Assembly: GCF_014646155.1 (NCBI RefSeq)
Contig: NZ_BMMX01000002.1
Location: 186,001 to 250,000, forward strand
Direction of reading: 5' to 3'
DNA from: Mangrovihabitans endophyticus
GTDB taxonomy: Bacteria; Actinomycetota; Actinomycetes; Mycobacteriales; Micromonosporaceae
DNA length: 64,000 nucleotides
A program made the position numbers and the translations under genes. Positions 28,401 through 33,121 of this stretch are shown piece after piece (position 1 is the first letter of the stretch; each line of letters begins with the position of its first letter). Under the pieces are notes generated by a model that was given only the letters and a program-made list of their open reading frames with translations, made no database searches and had not been told where the DNA came from.

Positions 28401-30060
28401 AGATGAGTTCCGGCTTGCCGACGAGGATGTCGTCCGCGGTGCCGGTGGCCGCCTCCGCTTCTGCCGGTGTCGCATAGAGCAGCCCGTCGGCGCCTTGGAC
28501 GGCGAGCTTGGTCTCCACCGCGATGCGCAGCATGCCGGACGGGTGCTCGGCCAGCACGAAGGAGCGTACGTTCTTGATGTTGTCGACGCCCTCGATCCAC
28601 AGGGTCGGGGCTTGCTCGGCTTCGAAACCGGCGCCGGCGACTCGGGGGTCCGGCGCGTCCAGCAGCGGCAGCACCGCATCCGCGGACGGCACCGGCGCGG
28701 GTGGATGCGGCAGCAGACGCCCGTCGGTGTCGAAGATCCGGGCGCGCAGTCCTGCGTCCGACTCGGCGGACGGCAGCCGGTGCCCGTCGCCGGCCGCTTC
28801 GGTGATGTCCCGGTGCTCGCGCACCCGGTCCTGCGGCCGGGGCTGCGCCGGGTCGAGCCAGCGCACGCCGTCCTCGGTGCCGACGGCAACGACGACATGG
28901 CCCACGCGCCCGGGGCGCTCCAGGTGGACCACCGCGGCCCGGCCGGTCACGGCGCCGACGATCTGCCCGGTGGCGGTCCAGCCGCCGGCTATGGTCGGCC
29001 AGTCCCGCGGGCTGCCGAGCGCGGGCAGCGGACCCATGGTGAGGATGCTGTCGTCGAGGGAGACGTCGGCACCCCGGATCCCGGCGACCGAGATGCCGTC
29101 GTCCGGGCCGTTCCCGAAGAGTTCCTCCAGCGCTGCCGACGCGAGTGCGAGGCAGTATTGCTCGCCGTCGCCGATGCCGATCCGCGCGCGCACACGTTCC
29201 GACAACCCGATCATGCCGGCATGCGTGAGGCTCGTTGTCAGTGGCGCCAGCCGGATGGTCTCGGGACGTGCGGGCAGGACCGCCGGCTGCGCGGTCCGGT
29301 CCACCACCGCGACTCCGTCACGCTCGCCGGCGACGAAGAGCTGGAGGGCATCTCCCGCCGCCGTCTCCACCGTCAACGACGACACCGAACCAGCCCGGAC
29401 ATCGTCCAGCAGCGTCAACAACCCGGCGTATCCGGGCGCCTCAACCGGTGTCCCCGCCACCATCTGGCCATCGGCCAGCACCGGCACGATCGCTGCCTCA
29501 AGTAGATCCCGCCGCCGGTGGAGGACGGCGGCGGGAAGACCCAGCTCCACGCCCTCAGCACGCAGGCGCAACTGCCCCGACATCCGCCCCCACGAGGCCA
29601 CCTCACCAGCCGCGGCCGGCCGGTCCTGCACCATATGCCGGACCGGGACCACCCGCACCCCCGCGGCCCGCTGCGGTGAAACGGCCCGATGCCACCCGTC
29701 GATCGGCACCAACCGCCCATCCGCGGCATCCACCAGATCAGCCCGCTGCGGCAAATCCACATACAACCCATGCACCGCTGTACGCGCCACCACCTCGGCC
29801 AGACTGATCGTCGCGGCCTGCCCCGGCTCCAACACCTCCACCATCCGGGCCACCACGCCCGGATCCTCACGCCGCAACGCGTCCCGCACCACCACCGCGC
29901 CCAGCGCACCCGGCCCAAAACGAACCTGAACAACACCCTTCACCGCCGGCGCCCGCACCACCCACTCCGGCGGCACCCCCACCGGATCCAGCGAAAACCA
30001 CCGACCCGACCGCACCACCACCACGCCATCCAGACACACCGGAGGCCGACCGCCCACCAT
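10438..30060 (-). CDS. Giant multidomain protein (~6,540 residues) with papain-fold toxin-like domains
   Basis: Uninterrupted 19.6-kb frame. GGAGG lies 10 nt before ATG 30060; TTG codons at 30063 and 30066 are alternative starts. There is no signal peptide or clear transmembrane helix; an Ala-rich hydrophobic stretch lies near residue 1980. Domain order seen: papain-fold toxin/deamidase-like units at 285-410, 1100-1225 and 2560-2690; four helix-turn-helix-like repeats at 1281-1610; a helical region at about 1850-2150; a Gly-Gly-Gly module at 2405-2515 repeated at 6095-6185; OTU-like folds without the Cys at 3375-3457 and 5675-5873; five GRVPxDL repeats between 3833 and 4790. The motif PFVGMAxTDVT occurs at 1699 and 5900, after Ser/Pro linkers. 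The protein ends in LDC. Giant proteins with deamidase/OTU-like folds are known in actinomycetes as polymorphic-toxin-like proteins, but no adjacent WXG100, ESX or immunity gene is visible. Function unknown; a self-processing or effector-carrier role is inference. Confidence 0.9.
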   Translation of the reverse strand: MVGGRPPVCLDGVVVVRSGRWFSLDPVGVPPEWVVRAPAVKGVVQVRFGPGALGAVVVRDALRREDPGVVARMVEVLEPGQAATISLAEVVARTAVHGLYVDLPQRADLVDAADGRLVPIDGWHRAVSPQRAAGVRVVPVRHMVQDRPAAAGEVASWGRMSGQLRLRAEGVELGLPAAVLHRRRDLLEAAIVPVLADGQMVAGTPVEAPGYAGLLTLLDDVRAGSVSSLTVETAAGDALQLFVAGERDGVAVVDRTAQPAVLPARPETIRLAPLTTSLTHAGMIGLSERVRARIGIGDGEQYCLALASAALEELFGNGPDDGISVAGIRGADVSLDDSILTMGPLPALGSPRDWPTIAGGWTATGQIVGAVTGRAAVVHLERPGRVGHVVVAVGTEDGVRWLDPAQPRPQDRVREHRDITEAAGDGHRLPSAESDAGLRARIFDTDGRLLPHPPAPVPSADAVLPLLDAPDPRVAGAGFEAEQAPTLWIEGVDNIKNVRSFVLAEHPSGMLRIAVETKLAVQGADGLLYATPAEAEAATGTADDILVGKPELISGIMRVQPHEEGRHDPDAVFRALRGLSAAAARIPGQDGTRASVSFEQYLRAAQLDEMTLTNLGRRASLGPPSIGEPRGEHYHMSLGIVHDGMYELLQNLLPGIWKDEANGWLNQAHTADGLDFGREIGARFLHWRRTGSLPEPDGTPVQPLAMTAPLSGQDSSDVRRGLKQVSGYAALAYTNAAGLAEYTVVAGNPKSLVAALSRIDFIDVWADLPENAQEYLRADLNAFWENFERRFRARIPSFDDTYREFVEPGAGDVELRSLNLTDGDEDRVELADYLLAPMRGDTAAPGQREVFGGMTTLHRTDVNDAALLVPHEVVEIRADLGQQLTVDRFEERYRQAAAWSATAYQQALLLPADTRIGYARDWRGSAGRFPQRAGLHWLGDDNSPPPAWAIELGAAASAAGRTLVVLHTAVTDRRGATRYTDERMNRFGDLLDANWPLVRSALFVLTGYHRDVHLMAQDVNLPRIHPNAPTRLSPGQRGGLHADKGWRLVTFDNRVVINRGDDLSGDFVAQALRMVDRAAAQVPGSVDLTSAGVRQQVGRLAAGVLAGAGVSGTAAWCVAVAAVVRDAHFGGLPVLPAGATSADDALHGMGLWSRWGPPGSWPRIGDWDAVERVVSAEPGRLAVVLMSRPGGVGDLDGVGHAYVAVNHGRGVAWVNPQTPGEPYRLQTLSQVRADDPTITADLRWRVYGSDRREIALPVVTGVPATHQLLAGAQQYGAPPRLKLTEDERETLQDLWSHRADPASSAALAAWLRENGDQVQRRDLAQVFDVDGKPVSTATVTSWIERADEHPWASAVSLQKIEAHRQHGTPSRRKLTEDERETLQHLWSHRADPDSSAALAAWLRENGDQVQRPDLAQAFDVNGKPVSKQTVTRWIERADEHPWSSLQGIEARRARPLTADETEELSRLWADRETLDGSRRLADWLRANGDDVSSAELAATFIAAGRPVTKTTVRDWLSRLDEHPWTSDRAGRPQAARGRHLTADERDWLAQRWTDRADSENSVAVADWMRTHGAEVSHVDLAEVFATTKTTVGRWVKRLMTQQNPPWEAAHARTRIGVKRSRPGAEDWSSGAVEEGEPAQRSAPVIDPDLLQALVGRQDWDGLADEVSRLLPAFSLTDIAAATGIDRDFLEAMAGPGPSSTYPFVGMAVTDVTAPDSALRAQHLVQAAGTDAAQRQWMLGELARAAAAHGTAVRTFLAGHAEHADHESAVAVWEHFTDVVAGAGPDGLSPVVAVYEQVHALLAEMGPGSPLPSPATVLTREAAPTSGRSSTDTGFTLFDDNLRDLAHAQVEQGNHLIEVLSGLLAHDFIKESVWAAWTVRRNRSKLARAVADLEGRAEDLARMEDARTATARIPRQVRVEVRVRLAQSLENVSRVTERAGHRIKQLIEDKAIRAGLRAGNTHERAKKSLGYVSSALTAAAPLAIPAGAALAPAALELGVKAAAAASLEAFQRWQEHVYRREHSSGEALLAHDQDPLTMARAIVAKQEQAIELLMAAAGIGGAYVPGWPLISSAITKVLQGYLQERVTLAQRDLEGTTPAGQDRWRRAVDSAWDRLHHEVKAKRTDIGSLQQAFNTLHGDPDYLGLANIASDAAVEAALGALLAVMPPRPAEPVTGAMLRTAVLDVVGKLKTGWYTPQPTQPALRSDESVPAGVPTTDDRGRPIQAYRANYSDEEHAYVAVEFSGARFWGYLNRFTRSFRPVRPVPAGPEVAERWFNRVLKNGRYLELPPEGSTAKPTPVPGQWYRLLDLYYGFLRESDGVLEVAGPAYATSRMSTDEHNIHLTHLRHPQWVSNTFDWDPPALLTLDFSRSEFTPVSDLWATRQFAYAIAGRLIDDHTAPHGPVARPQVHVDGGGNRHPVQTAIVRLLTEPGPRTAPGHRRATAVQDLLARLVSEEMRRIQRERDLTDADLPQVPADLFAPVVDRGRSARDGAGSGRRQRRQSHAWIEYRAATPATSVEPSPVVSADPRDLDPAAPAPEPLTLAAADEMSLLAAQALSRMTTPQPGTPSAADERYCVRFAAAAVVATFPEGLAPGRTADDSVLDHDAGLAWDRPAAWPRAAGWNAVAEMLRPGRTDDAGAPVEPGRIAVVLMGRPGGLGHAFVAVRTSSGEIGWLDAPDPGRAVRMRSHAELMRDGLPQVDLRVRAYHHDRTPVRGAPEPPESASTARSGAAPGTGYGLLGGEMESLARVGAPIAGMDDPRRARWSARPLALLPGLGVNLVLDEAMVTIGGSGTVYRSRNEAAMIEQTLRQQRWFIVEAVTYPGAVLDHELAAGGPDALSAHRNGKALLRWVYQAGQRGMTLGEAMRPGEDPRVTALFDSWARTQTTPPARASTEAVRAAMFHGQVIVDSELTAERLHFPEQVASLHIGQQTTSGTPLGGLVTVLEPVYPPTVRHPHLALKAFTARTGLAVGADLARVYVRSLGDRLPADRVDLLVNLSEPLQLQGVVAVVVTHLMAVAYSLPVATGPASVELAKVTFPGHPDSYRKNKLTRLLRHSLATAVRRLARSPRDFVEHNAAYLVDIIGRKMELADPNLAALNPAGDWLDREFPLDPTGGREGLNSLRQVLLDAFTMAGTIDIRSLFGGMSVFDVREPEGDELGLLLLEHRTVLGRIPLADGSMVAASPTNNLDQTDDNLAAAADLARAAYQAAADAAARSRQWDGIENAVRALSAPNSMTPQVFPVSEVALDQPAAVPVPPPIAATRAGLRQQLATVRGALLTHDAAARAATDGYSEEALDARAAWEAFTAGLDRAQERVDNVDLAAMRSEVNDLWRAYDLAATRVVALAPHLRSALSHVWANGSQVRPAFAPGPGVGGAAAVFGLTVLHGGDGGLAAALAIAAGLPEEPAGLTPDNVGAAAHRLGLRVVVVHGADVHVFGDRGHREVHVARHRDPEGVHYIPLASDPAFPEMPETLAAEAVGDAFTTLAVGSGNELLRRARMLLPADHGAATWTSEGARSGGSVLRDLLSGPALIERLPQALGPDGLRLRAGASRAGRQRPQLVLRARRTGTYRMLPAETAGVTYQGALDVTMEWRGDAGGRRAAAGHATVQMPETVRRDAPAAAGRETPELRHVSRHERLAVGGLHAGAVVLGAIDDDARAAIGRALGRLHTAEEVRRLLADSLATRQPVRSGRGTARLELSDPRPAGYVRVGGSHRMVIRAALIVVADTHDTTSVRHAGTVELLADMEAVGHLARRHADLVPGSEPQPYLDPPGYPEPATATPAPADRWARLTTDPLVGFDAARFGDLVNQARTGAVGASAGPTEVGELLAWVEAIGRVPDDAGQIAARMGLPGPAPLIEAARHLVVDVRGLDLLGEPLAAGMPVREWPDALARYGVENADDVVRLAEIGARLGLTRDDLPLFVRFREHGVALELLHALPDGYLTAVLDTVRRQRRIVDAPDSGAHELGLPDETTARLLSRALGLNPVDLALLGAPLQHAVRDVAEAVDRERPDTDEDPQRWAERVAAAVSAGLQDAGTGGNRHWHLTRELGFPVRDLAFLVPSRHVELLAYEFLGDVPLSRVAEELHLLAEAHPEPSAELAASLPRNRYSAAERQAWSQRLGVADEVFDSFVDAPFGDPAAVLLAANRAGLGSGALPRIMGLAYTIGRVPTDLGPLALRMDVPASSLLDVATGLEVDPRVLAPFRSLLARIDPEDEYAPTAVTIVDSAREILEDITPIRATRFRVAWPLRQGTRGRPPHGGRYALDPAQLITVMQRLRERPHEPFHHAESALRAAVDRLTDQYDFLAGTRPGVPDELQAVRDWARDQLTDHDPDPLRREPLHRLAERLPEAGQERLAAVEREAYAAYTAAAGRATATFDHWVDAHDAELAAQQADTAYGQAAAARLRDWLVRQSAALADTVAEVALRAEERAAAHPSLWRAEDLTAAEADERIATIVAGLPRPRAAANPAEAWADDLGAQTDDVWDHPALDARAVRDLAIAADLPTQTARDISVFLSRVPTELPGLAAAWGVSLRDVVQLSRRWSIDPVLLGALDWTELREREDVDDEDFARAVEARAAGDVRAYVLRLSLGGRRENDSVPAAEDWELLAAIAGVRPPVVPRDQVAGTRLRRWGMLMNRLSEALGMDEIELTRLTARLAVPASWVRALAVRIGHLPVDLPERAARLGVADPGRLFALAAHLGVDPASIPADPRLARLNHEGETRFAAVADLAGDLEAQLPPDDTTLNDLLWELHQHTGRVPVDIVERAAESGRSVRQLAELAHRLHVDPRVAAVAAEELPPGKTEDLAERSRRWMARLHDRYGIATADIWQVLMTHLRPSGYRYRTLDDLPARDAERELLAYRVSTGVFRQHTAAVLAEEPVDGLFDILRGLGTATRGRGAPPLIGGLQVPDGMEILPDEADRAPARVRIRTGFGADDAAYVRLIQMYYANLPTLSRMSALAAEPDRAQAWQRGGYASVQDLLRRHTDPAAPLHLNVRWRSADTVTFAVGARDEPTRRGAAMLLAALVDAARDPRPPRHLMGRLRSAGAYHESTDARHEVAVRELTRRLPHPLARVQVAAVFQHGAWPPERDGDPQPPPTLGPVLADRTLAVPVGDSGVAAALRDAPETAGLDVAALNRLGVRLATASGVSPVEVLLWLAGPDRVLARMNPGLELSIAEAMRLLAVGRAAIPPQSVRDAYRELHRLSRLTDPQRAAWLAEQLPRHEAAWTRLLNDGTRPTADPDPAVRVDAAWQQPLLPVPADGGIDAWLRTRVGQGLHPVPHDAGHRGEMPRTGFTFALQAPVRPSGNPWTSVRPDSRWELIESAADRAGLPGAVLRRAGETMTVTLADLGVLERPWRQIGHLLRVLRGYGARPVPASATVSITLPGAGTATALDMLIAAHRPALLRLGADPAAGRVRPLPARELVTVEGDVATFHLFAATLDLPVLQAQTRLAAALVRTAATEPDAAEPDTTQPETVRGEPVNDWRLYGPPDPGTMRLLERLFPEPELRWQALALWHTTPWHPGDGHEGLPLGVSATEATTLGLHTGPQDDAELLRREDYRYALPLLRHAHPGLLVGDVVHAPVPERFWEGYVDRLRAVVASAGPHAASMLTTRAGAAAQGWAWLSDLPYTTAEFVDRNTRPAPPSPVTRPPVVRAPEGLDGLVRHHVAPTVLSQQEQGPGGLYAAVLAAATRQGVPLPDGIAEARDLWRLLADLVEDRPDLFAGVLNRGVGPLLAGYLSDWWVRELHPAPHPDRRTEIGRLIDAADPQTLDRLRGLEPDGLNPQDPSEVLIDAARSALDEGGDLIQAVLRELLTDRSLLTSALGGAVPAMLARALDLNLTIDDGSRQWMWRPGAAHTLFLADRDGQYLPYGATAQPEQTDISQTEDPDSGTERSSSPEPFVGMALTDVTVPTSTGDALAAVSSPPELIRVLERLPAEAAHLDAVATPLIGEPDSTAWAAWAAFRSAVHFAAPTDLVGARTRLESVVAAYDFALTHLPAGSLPDPTSLVDALRGAPSPEAVPATPRSLDRALGQAAGVAPEGLGARDEPAPLVVDFPSGSDVPAADPEDLRDFARSVLRSVGHVSRQTVDGGLAVRVRIEGGGDGGLRRAGVVRDRLIEVVHNELNRVRTRRGLPDDVMPEVAALFADPVSRAFGSSAAAGDRSGERETAPQQRTFTWVERAGGEQVGISPSARDLYASITEDDLLAPPLWLSPVLGQRNRPAENLIVLSDGDTARALPHGLAEAARLRPGQTLIFIGRRLGQALTPALLQDLSVLLAQFHDAGVTPTVLVEGAAPPELSAVLHGAPVIDQVPAGLNIHFVARTTVGGAPVSPGTAAVTAGLLDAAARTARPAAERVSALVGSATWADDVRQQWTMVQASSSELRTRETIERLRQTVARVPQARSPRLLLSQFDFFGTSVVPDYVAADDERRPRVLFTEMARRHRDAPGSSLSEFTSLVEATAAGMAPPDRVPLDFTVWVLDQVELIRQGRFPEIARSYPKTKTAQVKQQMAAAIGEFATTMADHQFELREFAAIVLDC
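11506..11778 (-). other. Repeated 'GGG' module, C-terminal copy (giant protein residues ~6095-6185)
   Basis: Contains RVRIEGGGDG, then RAGVVRDRLIEVVHNEL, then VAALFADPVSR and ending TFTWVER. Matches the internal copy at 22516-22848 in order and spacing. The pattern of a beta strand followed by an RA..V...L helix resembles an OmpA-like fold (inference). Confidence 0.5.
12442..13038 (-). other. OTU-like fold lacking catalytic Cys, copy 2 (residues ~5675-5873)
   Basis: GPGGLYAAVLAAA occupies the place of the OTU GDGxCLxxAL motif, and ALDLNLTIDDG followed by HTLFLADRDGQYLPY resembles the closing strands. The Cys is replaced by Gly/Leu and the terminal His by Tyr, so it would be inactive. Fold assignment is by eye. 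Confidence 0.35.
15691..18564 (-). repeat. Five GRVPxDL helical repeats (residues ~3833-4790)
   Basis: Copies begin IGRVPDDAG (3833), IGRVPTDLG (4164), LSRVPTELP (4514), IGHLPVDLP (4669) and TGRVPVDIV (4756). Each continues with LA.R.GV.....L..LA..L.VDPR.L. Spacing is irregular (331, 350, 155 and 87 residues), so units are separated by other sequence. Confidence 0.6.
19690..19938 (-). other. OTU-like fold lacking catalytic Cys, copy 1 (residues ~3375-3457)
   Basis: GGDGGLAAALAIA aligns with the OTU active-site helix but has no Cys. Downstream are LRVVVVHGADVHVFG and a closing VHYIPL with the expected His-Tyr pair. Probably a structural relic or binding domain. Confidence 0.4.
21991..22383 (-). 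other. Papain-fold toxin/deamidase-like domain 3 (residues ~2560-2690)
   Basis: Cys2574 in ERYCVRFAAAA, His2658 in GLGHAFVAV and Asp2674 in GWLDAPDP form the expected Cys-His-Asp set of Tox-PL-type domains, with a WxxAVxxL helix before the His strand. Confidence 0.65.
22516..22848 (-). other. Repeated 'GGG' module, internal copy (residues ~2405-2515)
   Basis: Contains QVHVDGGGN, RATAVQDLLARLVSEEM, PADLFAPVVDR and HAWIEYR, matching the C-terminal copy at 11506-11778. Confidence 0.5.
25231..26220 (-). repeat. Four tandem helix-turn-helix-like protein repeats (residues ~1281-1610)
   Basis: Units begin at LTEDERETLQ (1283 and 1374), LTADETEEL (1456) and LTADERDWL (1540). Each has an LWxxR helix, an LAxWLRxNGxxV segment, an LAxxF helix, a VT..TVxxW recognition-like helix and a closing DEHPW. 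The last unit is shortened. The architecture resembles sigma/transposase-type winged or homeodomain-like HTH units; DNA binding is inference. Confidence 0.65.
25741..26218. repeat. Direct DNA repeat within the HTH-like array
   Basis: 25741-25945 and 26014-26218 align without gaps at an offset of 273 nt (91 codons) with only scattered mismatches. This indicates a recent duplication of one HTH-like unit. Confidence 0.8.
26386..26763 (-). other. Papain-fold toxin/deamidase-like domain 2 (residues ~1100-1225)
   Basis: Cys1117 in AAWCVAVAA and His1200 in GVGHAYVAVN. The third residue is Asn1215 in WVNPQ, where the other two copies have Asp. Asn is used by classical papain proteases, so it need not be inactive. 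Confidence 0.65.
28831..29208 (-). other. Papain-fold toxin/deamidase-like domain 1 (residues ~285-410)
   Basis: Cys303 in EQYCLALASA, His388 in RVGHVVVAV and Asp403 in RWLDPAQP. Same order and spacing as the two later copies. Confidence 0.65.
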
Positions 30061-30262
30061 CAACAACCCACCTCCGCCGTACGAGACATCCGCTGTTGAC
30101 GCCCGAGACCGCAGGTCAGTGGCGCTGGGGCGGCCAAGTCAGGAAGCCCTGGCCGGGCAGGTCGCCGAGGGTGCTGTGCCGCGAAGGCGGGACCAGAAGG
30201 CAGGCATGGGGCGAAACCTAGTGGCAGCCGCGGTCACCGCGCGGTGGTCGAGAGACGAAAGT

Positions 30263-30294
30263 GCCCGGCGCATACCCCCGCGTCACCGCCGGGC
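30263..30294. terminator. Hairpin after the LAL regulator gene
   Basis: 8-bp perfect G/C stem (30263-30270 with 30287-30294) and a 16-nt loop, 17 nt beyond the stop of the LAL regulator and upstream of the giant gene. It could separate the two transcription units; the long loop makes this less certain. Confidence 0.4.
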
Positions 30295-30310
30295 CGCCCG
30301 AGCGGACCGG

Positions 30311-33121
30311 TTAGTTCAGATCGTCCAGCACAATGCGGTTGCAAAGCTGACGACGAGACGTGATGCCCAGCTTCGTGAATATCTTGTGCAGGTGGTATCC
30401 CACCGTGCGCGGGCTGAGGAACAGCCGGGTTCCGATCTCGGCGTTGGTCATCCCCCGGGCGGCGAACTGGACGATCTGGGCCTCACGCGGGGTCAGTTCG
30501 GCGGCTCGGCTCTCCGTCGGTGAGTCGCCCGGGTCGGGTGCGTCGCCTGCCGCGCGCAGTTCCCCGATGGCTCGTGTGATCCACGGGCCGGCTTGCAGCG
30601 CGTCGAATGTCCGCAGCGCCGTCCGCAGGCGCAGCCGGGCATCCTTGACCCGGCGCATTCGGCGTAGCCATTCGCCGTACAGGAGGTTGGTCCGGGCCGC
30701 CTCGAACGGCGATGGCGTGGCCGTGTGAATCGCGGTCTGGAAGAGACTGTCGGCCCGGTCGACGTCGGCGAGCAGCGCCGCGCATCGGAGCTGCCGCGCC
30801 TGAAGGTAGGGCAATGACCCGGCTGACCAGGCGTCGAGCATGTCGAAGGCACGCCGGCCTTCGTCGTGATCCCCGGCCAGCACCAGCGCTTCGATGAGGT
30901 CGGGGAGGGCGACGATGCCCATCGCGAAGTGCGCGGCCGGGTCGTCGATGTTGAGGATGGGCATCAGTTGCACGATCGCTTCTCGCAGGTTGCCTTCGCC
31001 GAGGTGCAGCAGGCCGAGCACCCACTGACAATGGGCACTGACCAGCTTCAGCCCGCGCGGCATCGTGCTCTGCAGCGTGGTGCTGACGAGTTTGCGGCAT
31101 TGTTCTGCGTGCCCGCGCAGTGCAGCCACCCACGCGAGCATCGCCTGCAATCCGACCGCGATCAACGACTGTCCGGTCTCCTCGGCGACGACAAGCGCCG
31201 CGCTGCCCTCAGCTACGGCACGGCTCCAGTCGCCGAGATGAATTTGCAAAGCCATCATCGGCGCGACCGTCATCGGGATGGCACCGGCGTCACCGCGCCG
31301 GCGCAGCATCTCGACCGCCTCCTGATAAGCGATGAGCACGGTGTCCGTCTTGCCGAATAGCTGCGGCACGAGGGCCGGCGGCCATATCCAGGGCCGGGGA
31401 TCGTCTCGATCCAGCCACCACACGCAAGGGTCGGCACCCTCATCGGAGGCATCGGTGGCCCGGGCCTCGATCTCCTTGTCGCGCAGCTGCAGTAGTTGCC
31501 GGCTGAGCCGCATTTCGGGCCTGTCCGGGGTCAGCGGCAGCTCGCTGAGGCGCCGGCCCACCTCCAGCAAGCCGTTGAGGTCGCCACTGAACCAGGCCGA
31601 GCGGGCCGCCATGACAAGCATCTCGGCAGCCAGGTCGGGCGTGCTGTCGATGATCGGTTGTGCGCCGCGGAGCAGGATCGCGCTGGAAGCCGTGGCCGAT
31701 GAACTGGCGTGGGCGATCAGCGCCCGGATCCGCTCCACCGATGCAACGACCGCGGGTCGCCCGGCAGCTAGCGGTCCCACCCGGTCGAGCAGTTCGCCCG
31801 CGTGCACCGGCCGGCCTGCCTGCCAGGCGGCGATCGCCGCATTGACGAGACAATCCGCAGCGAGATCGGTGGACGGCGCCAGGGCCGCCGCTTGTTCGAA
31901 CGCCGCGATTGCCGCCGACCCGCCGACCGTACGCCGGACCCGTTCCGCGGCGGCCGCGAGCTTGGCGGCTACCTGCTCGTCCGGCCCGAACGTCGCGGCG
32001 CCAAGGTGATAGGCGTGCCGCGCGGCGCGGTGATTGAGCGCCTCCGCCAGAGCCCGATGCGCCTCCCGCCGTTCGGCCGGAGCCGCGCAGGCATAAACCA
32101 CCGACCGGGTCAGCGGCTGCCGGAAGCGCAGACCACCCGCGCTCTGCTCGACGAGCCCGCTGCGCTCCACCTCGGTCAGGGCGGCCCGATCGCCCCACAG
32201 CAGCGAGCTGGTGGCCGGAATCGCGGACAGATCGTCGTCGCTGGCGGCGGCGGCGACCAGCAGTAGTCCTCTCGCATCCGGTGCCAGCAGGCGAAGGTGT
32301 CGCGCGAAGGCGTCCTGCAACCGCCGGCTGAGGCGCAGATGGTCCGGCAAGGGACCCGCTGCCAGCAACTCGGCCCTGGTGAGAGTGGCCGGCAGCTCGG
32401 TCAGCGCCAGCGGGTTGCCGCCGGCCTCGTGGAGCAGACGGTCCAGTACCGGCCGGGCCGCGTCGCGCGCCGTACGCATCAGCAGCGTCTCCGATTCGGC
32501 GGCGGAGAGCGGGCCAACGTGTAGCTGTGCGACCTCGGCGAAGCGTTCGGCGTCGCGTTCGCCGTCCCGGGCCGCGGCGACGAACGCGATTCGCTGAGCG
32601 TCGAGTCGCCGGCCGACGAAGGACAGGACTTCGGCGGACTCGACGTCCAGCCATTGCGCGTCGTCGACCAGCACGAGCAGGGGCGTGTCCTGGGCGTGGT
32701 GGGACAGCAAAGTCAGGGTTGCCAGCGCGATGAGGAATCGGTCGCACTCGCCGGTACCGAGGCCGAAGGCGCTGCGCAGGGCGTCCGCTTGCTGCCGTGG
32801 GAGCAGCCCGATCGTCGGCTGCACCGGGAGCAGAAGCTGGTGGAGGCCGGCGAAGGCGAATCCCGCCTCGGCCTCGGCGCCCCGGCAGCTCAGGATCCGC
32901 ATGTCGCGGCCGGAACTTGCGGCCAGCGAGTCGAGCAGGGCGCTCTTGCCGATGCCGGCGTGTCCGCGGACGACGAGCGCGCCGCCTCGACCGTTACGGG
33001 CGTTGGCGGCCAGGGCGCCCAGAGTCGCCGATTCGTCGTCACGACCGACGAGGCAGGGACCGTAAAGGACGGATGATGGGGGAATCCGGCCGGCGATGGA
33101 AGGTGTGATTGTTTTGGGCAT
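30311..33121 (-). CDS. LAL-family (large ATP-binding LuxR) transcriptional regulator
   Basis: 936 residues, the usual size of LAL regulators. Walker A GHAGIGKS (53-60) and Walker B LLVLVDDAQWLD (about 155-167) define the N-terminal STAND ATPase. A long helical TPR-like middle follows. The C-terminal LuxR helix-turn-helix (about 870-936) has ELTPREAQIVQFAARGM and RTVGYHLHKIF. ATG 33121 is the first start after an in-frame stop; its ribosome-binding site is weak. It lies between the giant gene (same strand, 250 nt downstream) and the biosynthetic operon (divergent, 437-nt gap). Family members often activate neighbouring biosynthetic genes, so it may control the cluster at 33.6 kb and/or the giant gene. 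Confidence 0.92.
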   Translation of the reverse strand: MPKTITPSIAGRIPPSSVLYGPCLVGRDDESATLGALAANARNGRGGALVVRGHAGIGKSALLDSLAASSGRDMRILSCRGAEAEAGFAFAGLHQLLLPVQPTIGLLPRQQADALRSAFGLGTGECDRFLIALATLTLLSHHAQDTPLLVLVDDAQWLDVESAEVLSFVGRRLDAQRIAFVAAARDGERDAERFAEVAQLHVGPLSAAESETLLMRTARDAARPVLDRLLHEAGGNPLALTELPATLTRAELLAAGPLPDHLRLSRRLQDAFARHLRLLAPDARGLLLVAAAASDDDLSAIPATSSLLWGDRAALTEVERSGLVEQSAGGLRFRQPLTRSVVYACAAPAERREAHRALAEALNHRAARHAYHLGAATFGPDEQVAAKLAAAAERVRRTVGGSAAIAAFEQAAALAPSTDLAADCLVNAAIAAWQAGRPVHAGELLDRVGPLAAGRPAVVASVERIRALIAHASSSATASSAILLRGAQPIIDSTPDLAAEMLVMAARSAWFSGDLNGLLEVGRRLSELPLTPDRPEMRLSRQLLQLRDKEIEARATDASDEGADPCVWWLDRDDPRPWIWPPALVPQLFGKTDTVLIAYQEAVEMLRRRGDAGAIPMTVAPMMALQIHLGDWSRAVAEGSAALVVAEETGQSLIAVGLQAMLAWVAALRGHAEQCRKLVSTTLQSTMPRGLKLVSAHCQWVLGLLHLGEGNLREAIVQLMPILNIDDPAAHFAMGIVALPDLIEALVLAGDHDEGRRAFDMLDAWSAGSLPYLQARQLRCAALLADVDRADSLFQTAIHTATPSPFEAARTNLLYGEWLRRMRRVKDARLRLRTALRTFDALQAGPWITRAIGELRAAGDAPDPGDSPTESRAAELTPREAQIVQFAARGMTNAEIGTRLFLSPRTVGYHLHKIFTKLGITSRRQLCNRIVLDDLN

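Noticed and set aside
27253..29505. Long open frame antisense to the giant gene (similar ones at 13315-15471 and 23473-25734)
   Set aside because: High GC depletes stop codons in several frames. Translations are Arg/Gly/Pro/Gln-rich with no domain motifs, while the minus-strand frame carries all recognisable domains and repeats.
10438..30060. Frameshift or fused neighbouring genes explaining the giant frame
   Set aside because: No internal stop or abrupt change in codon use was seen, and the repeats and tags run in one frame from end to end.
10438..33121. Type VII (ESX/WXG100) or contractile-injection locus around the giant protein
   Set aside because: No WXG100, EccC, sheath or tube gene was found next to it; neighbours are a LAL regulator and a secreted glycosidase.
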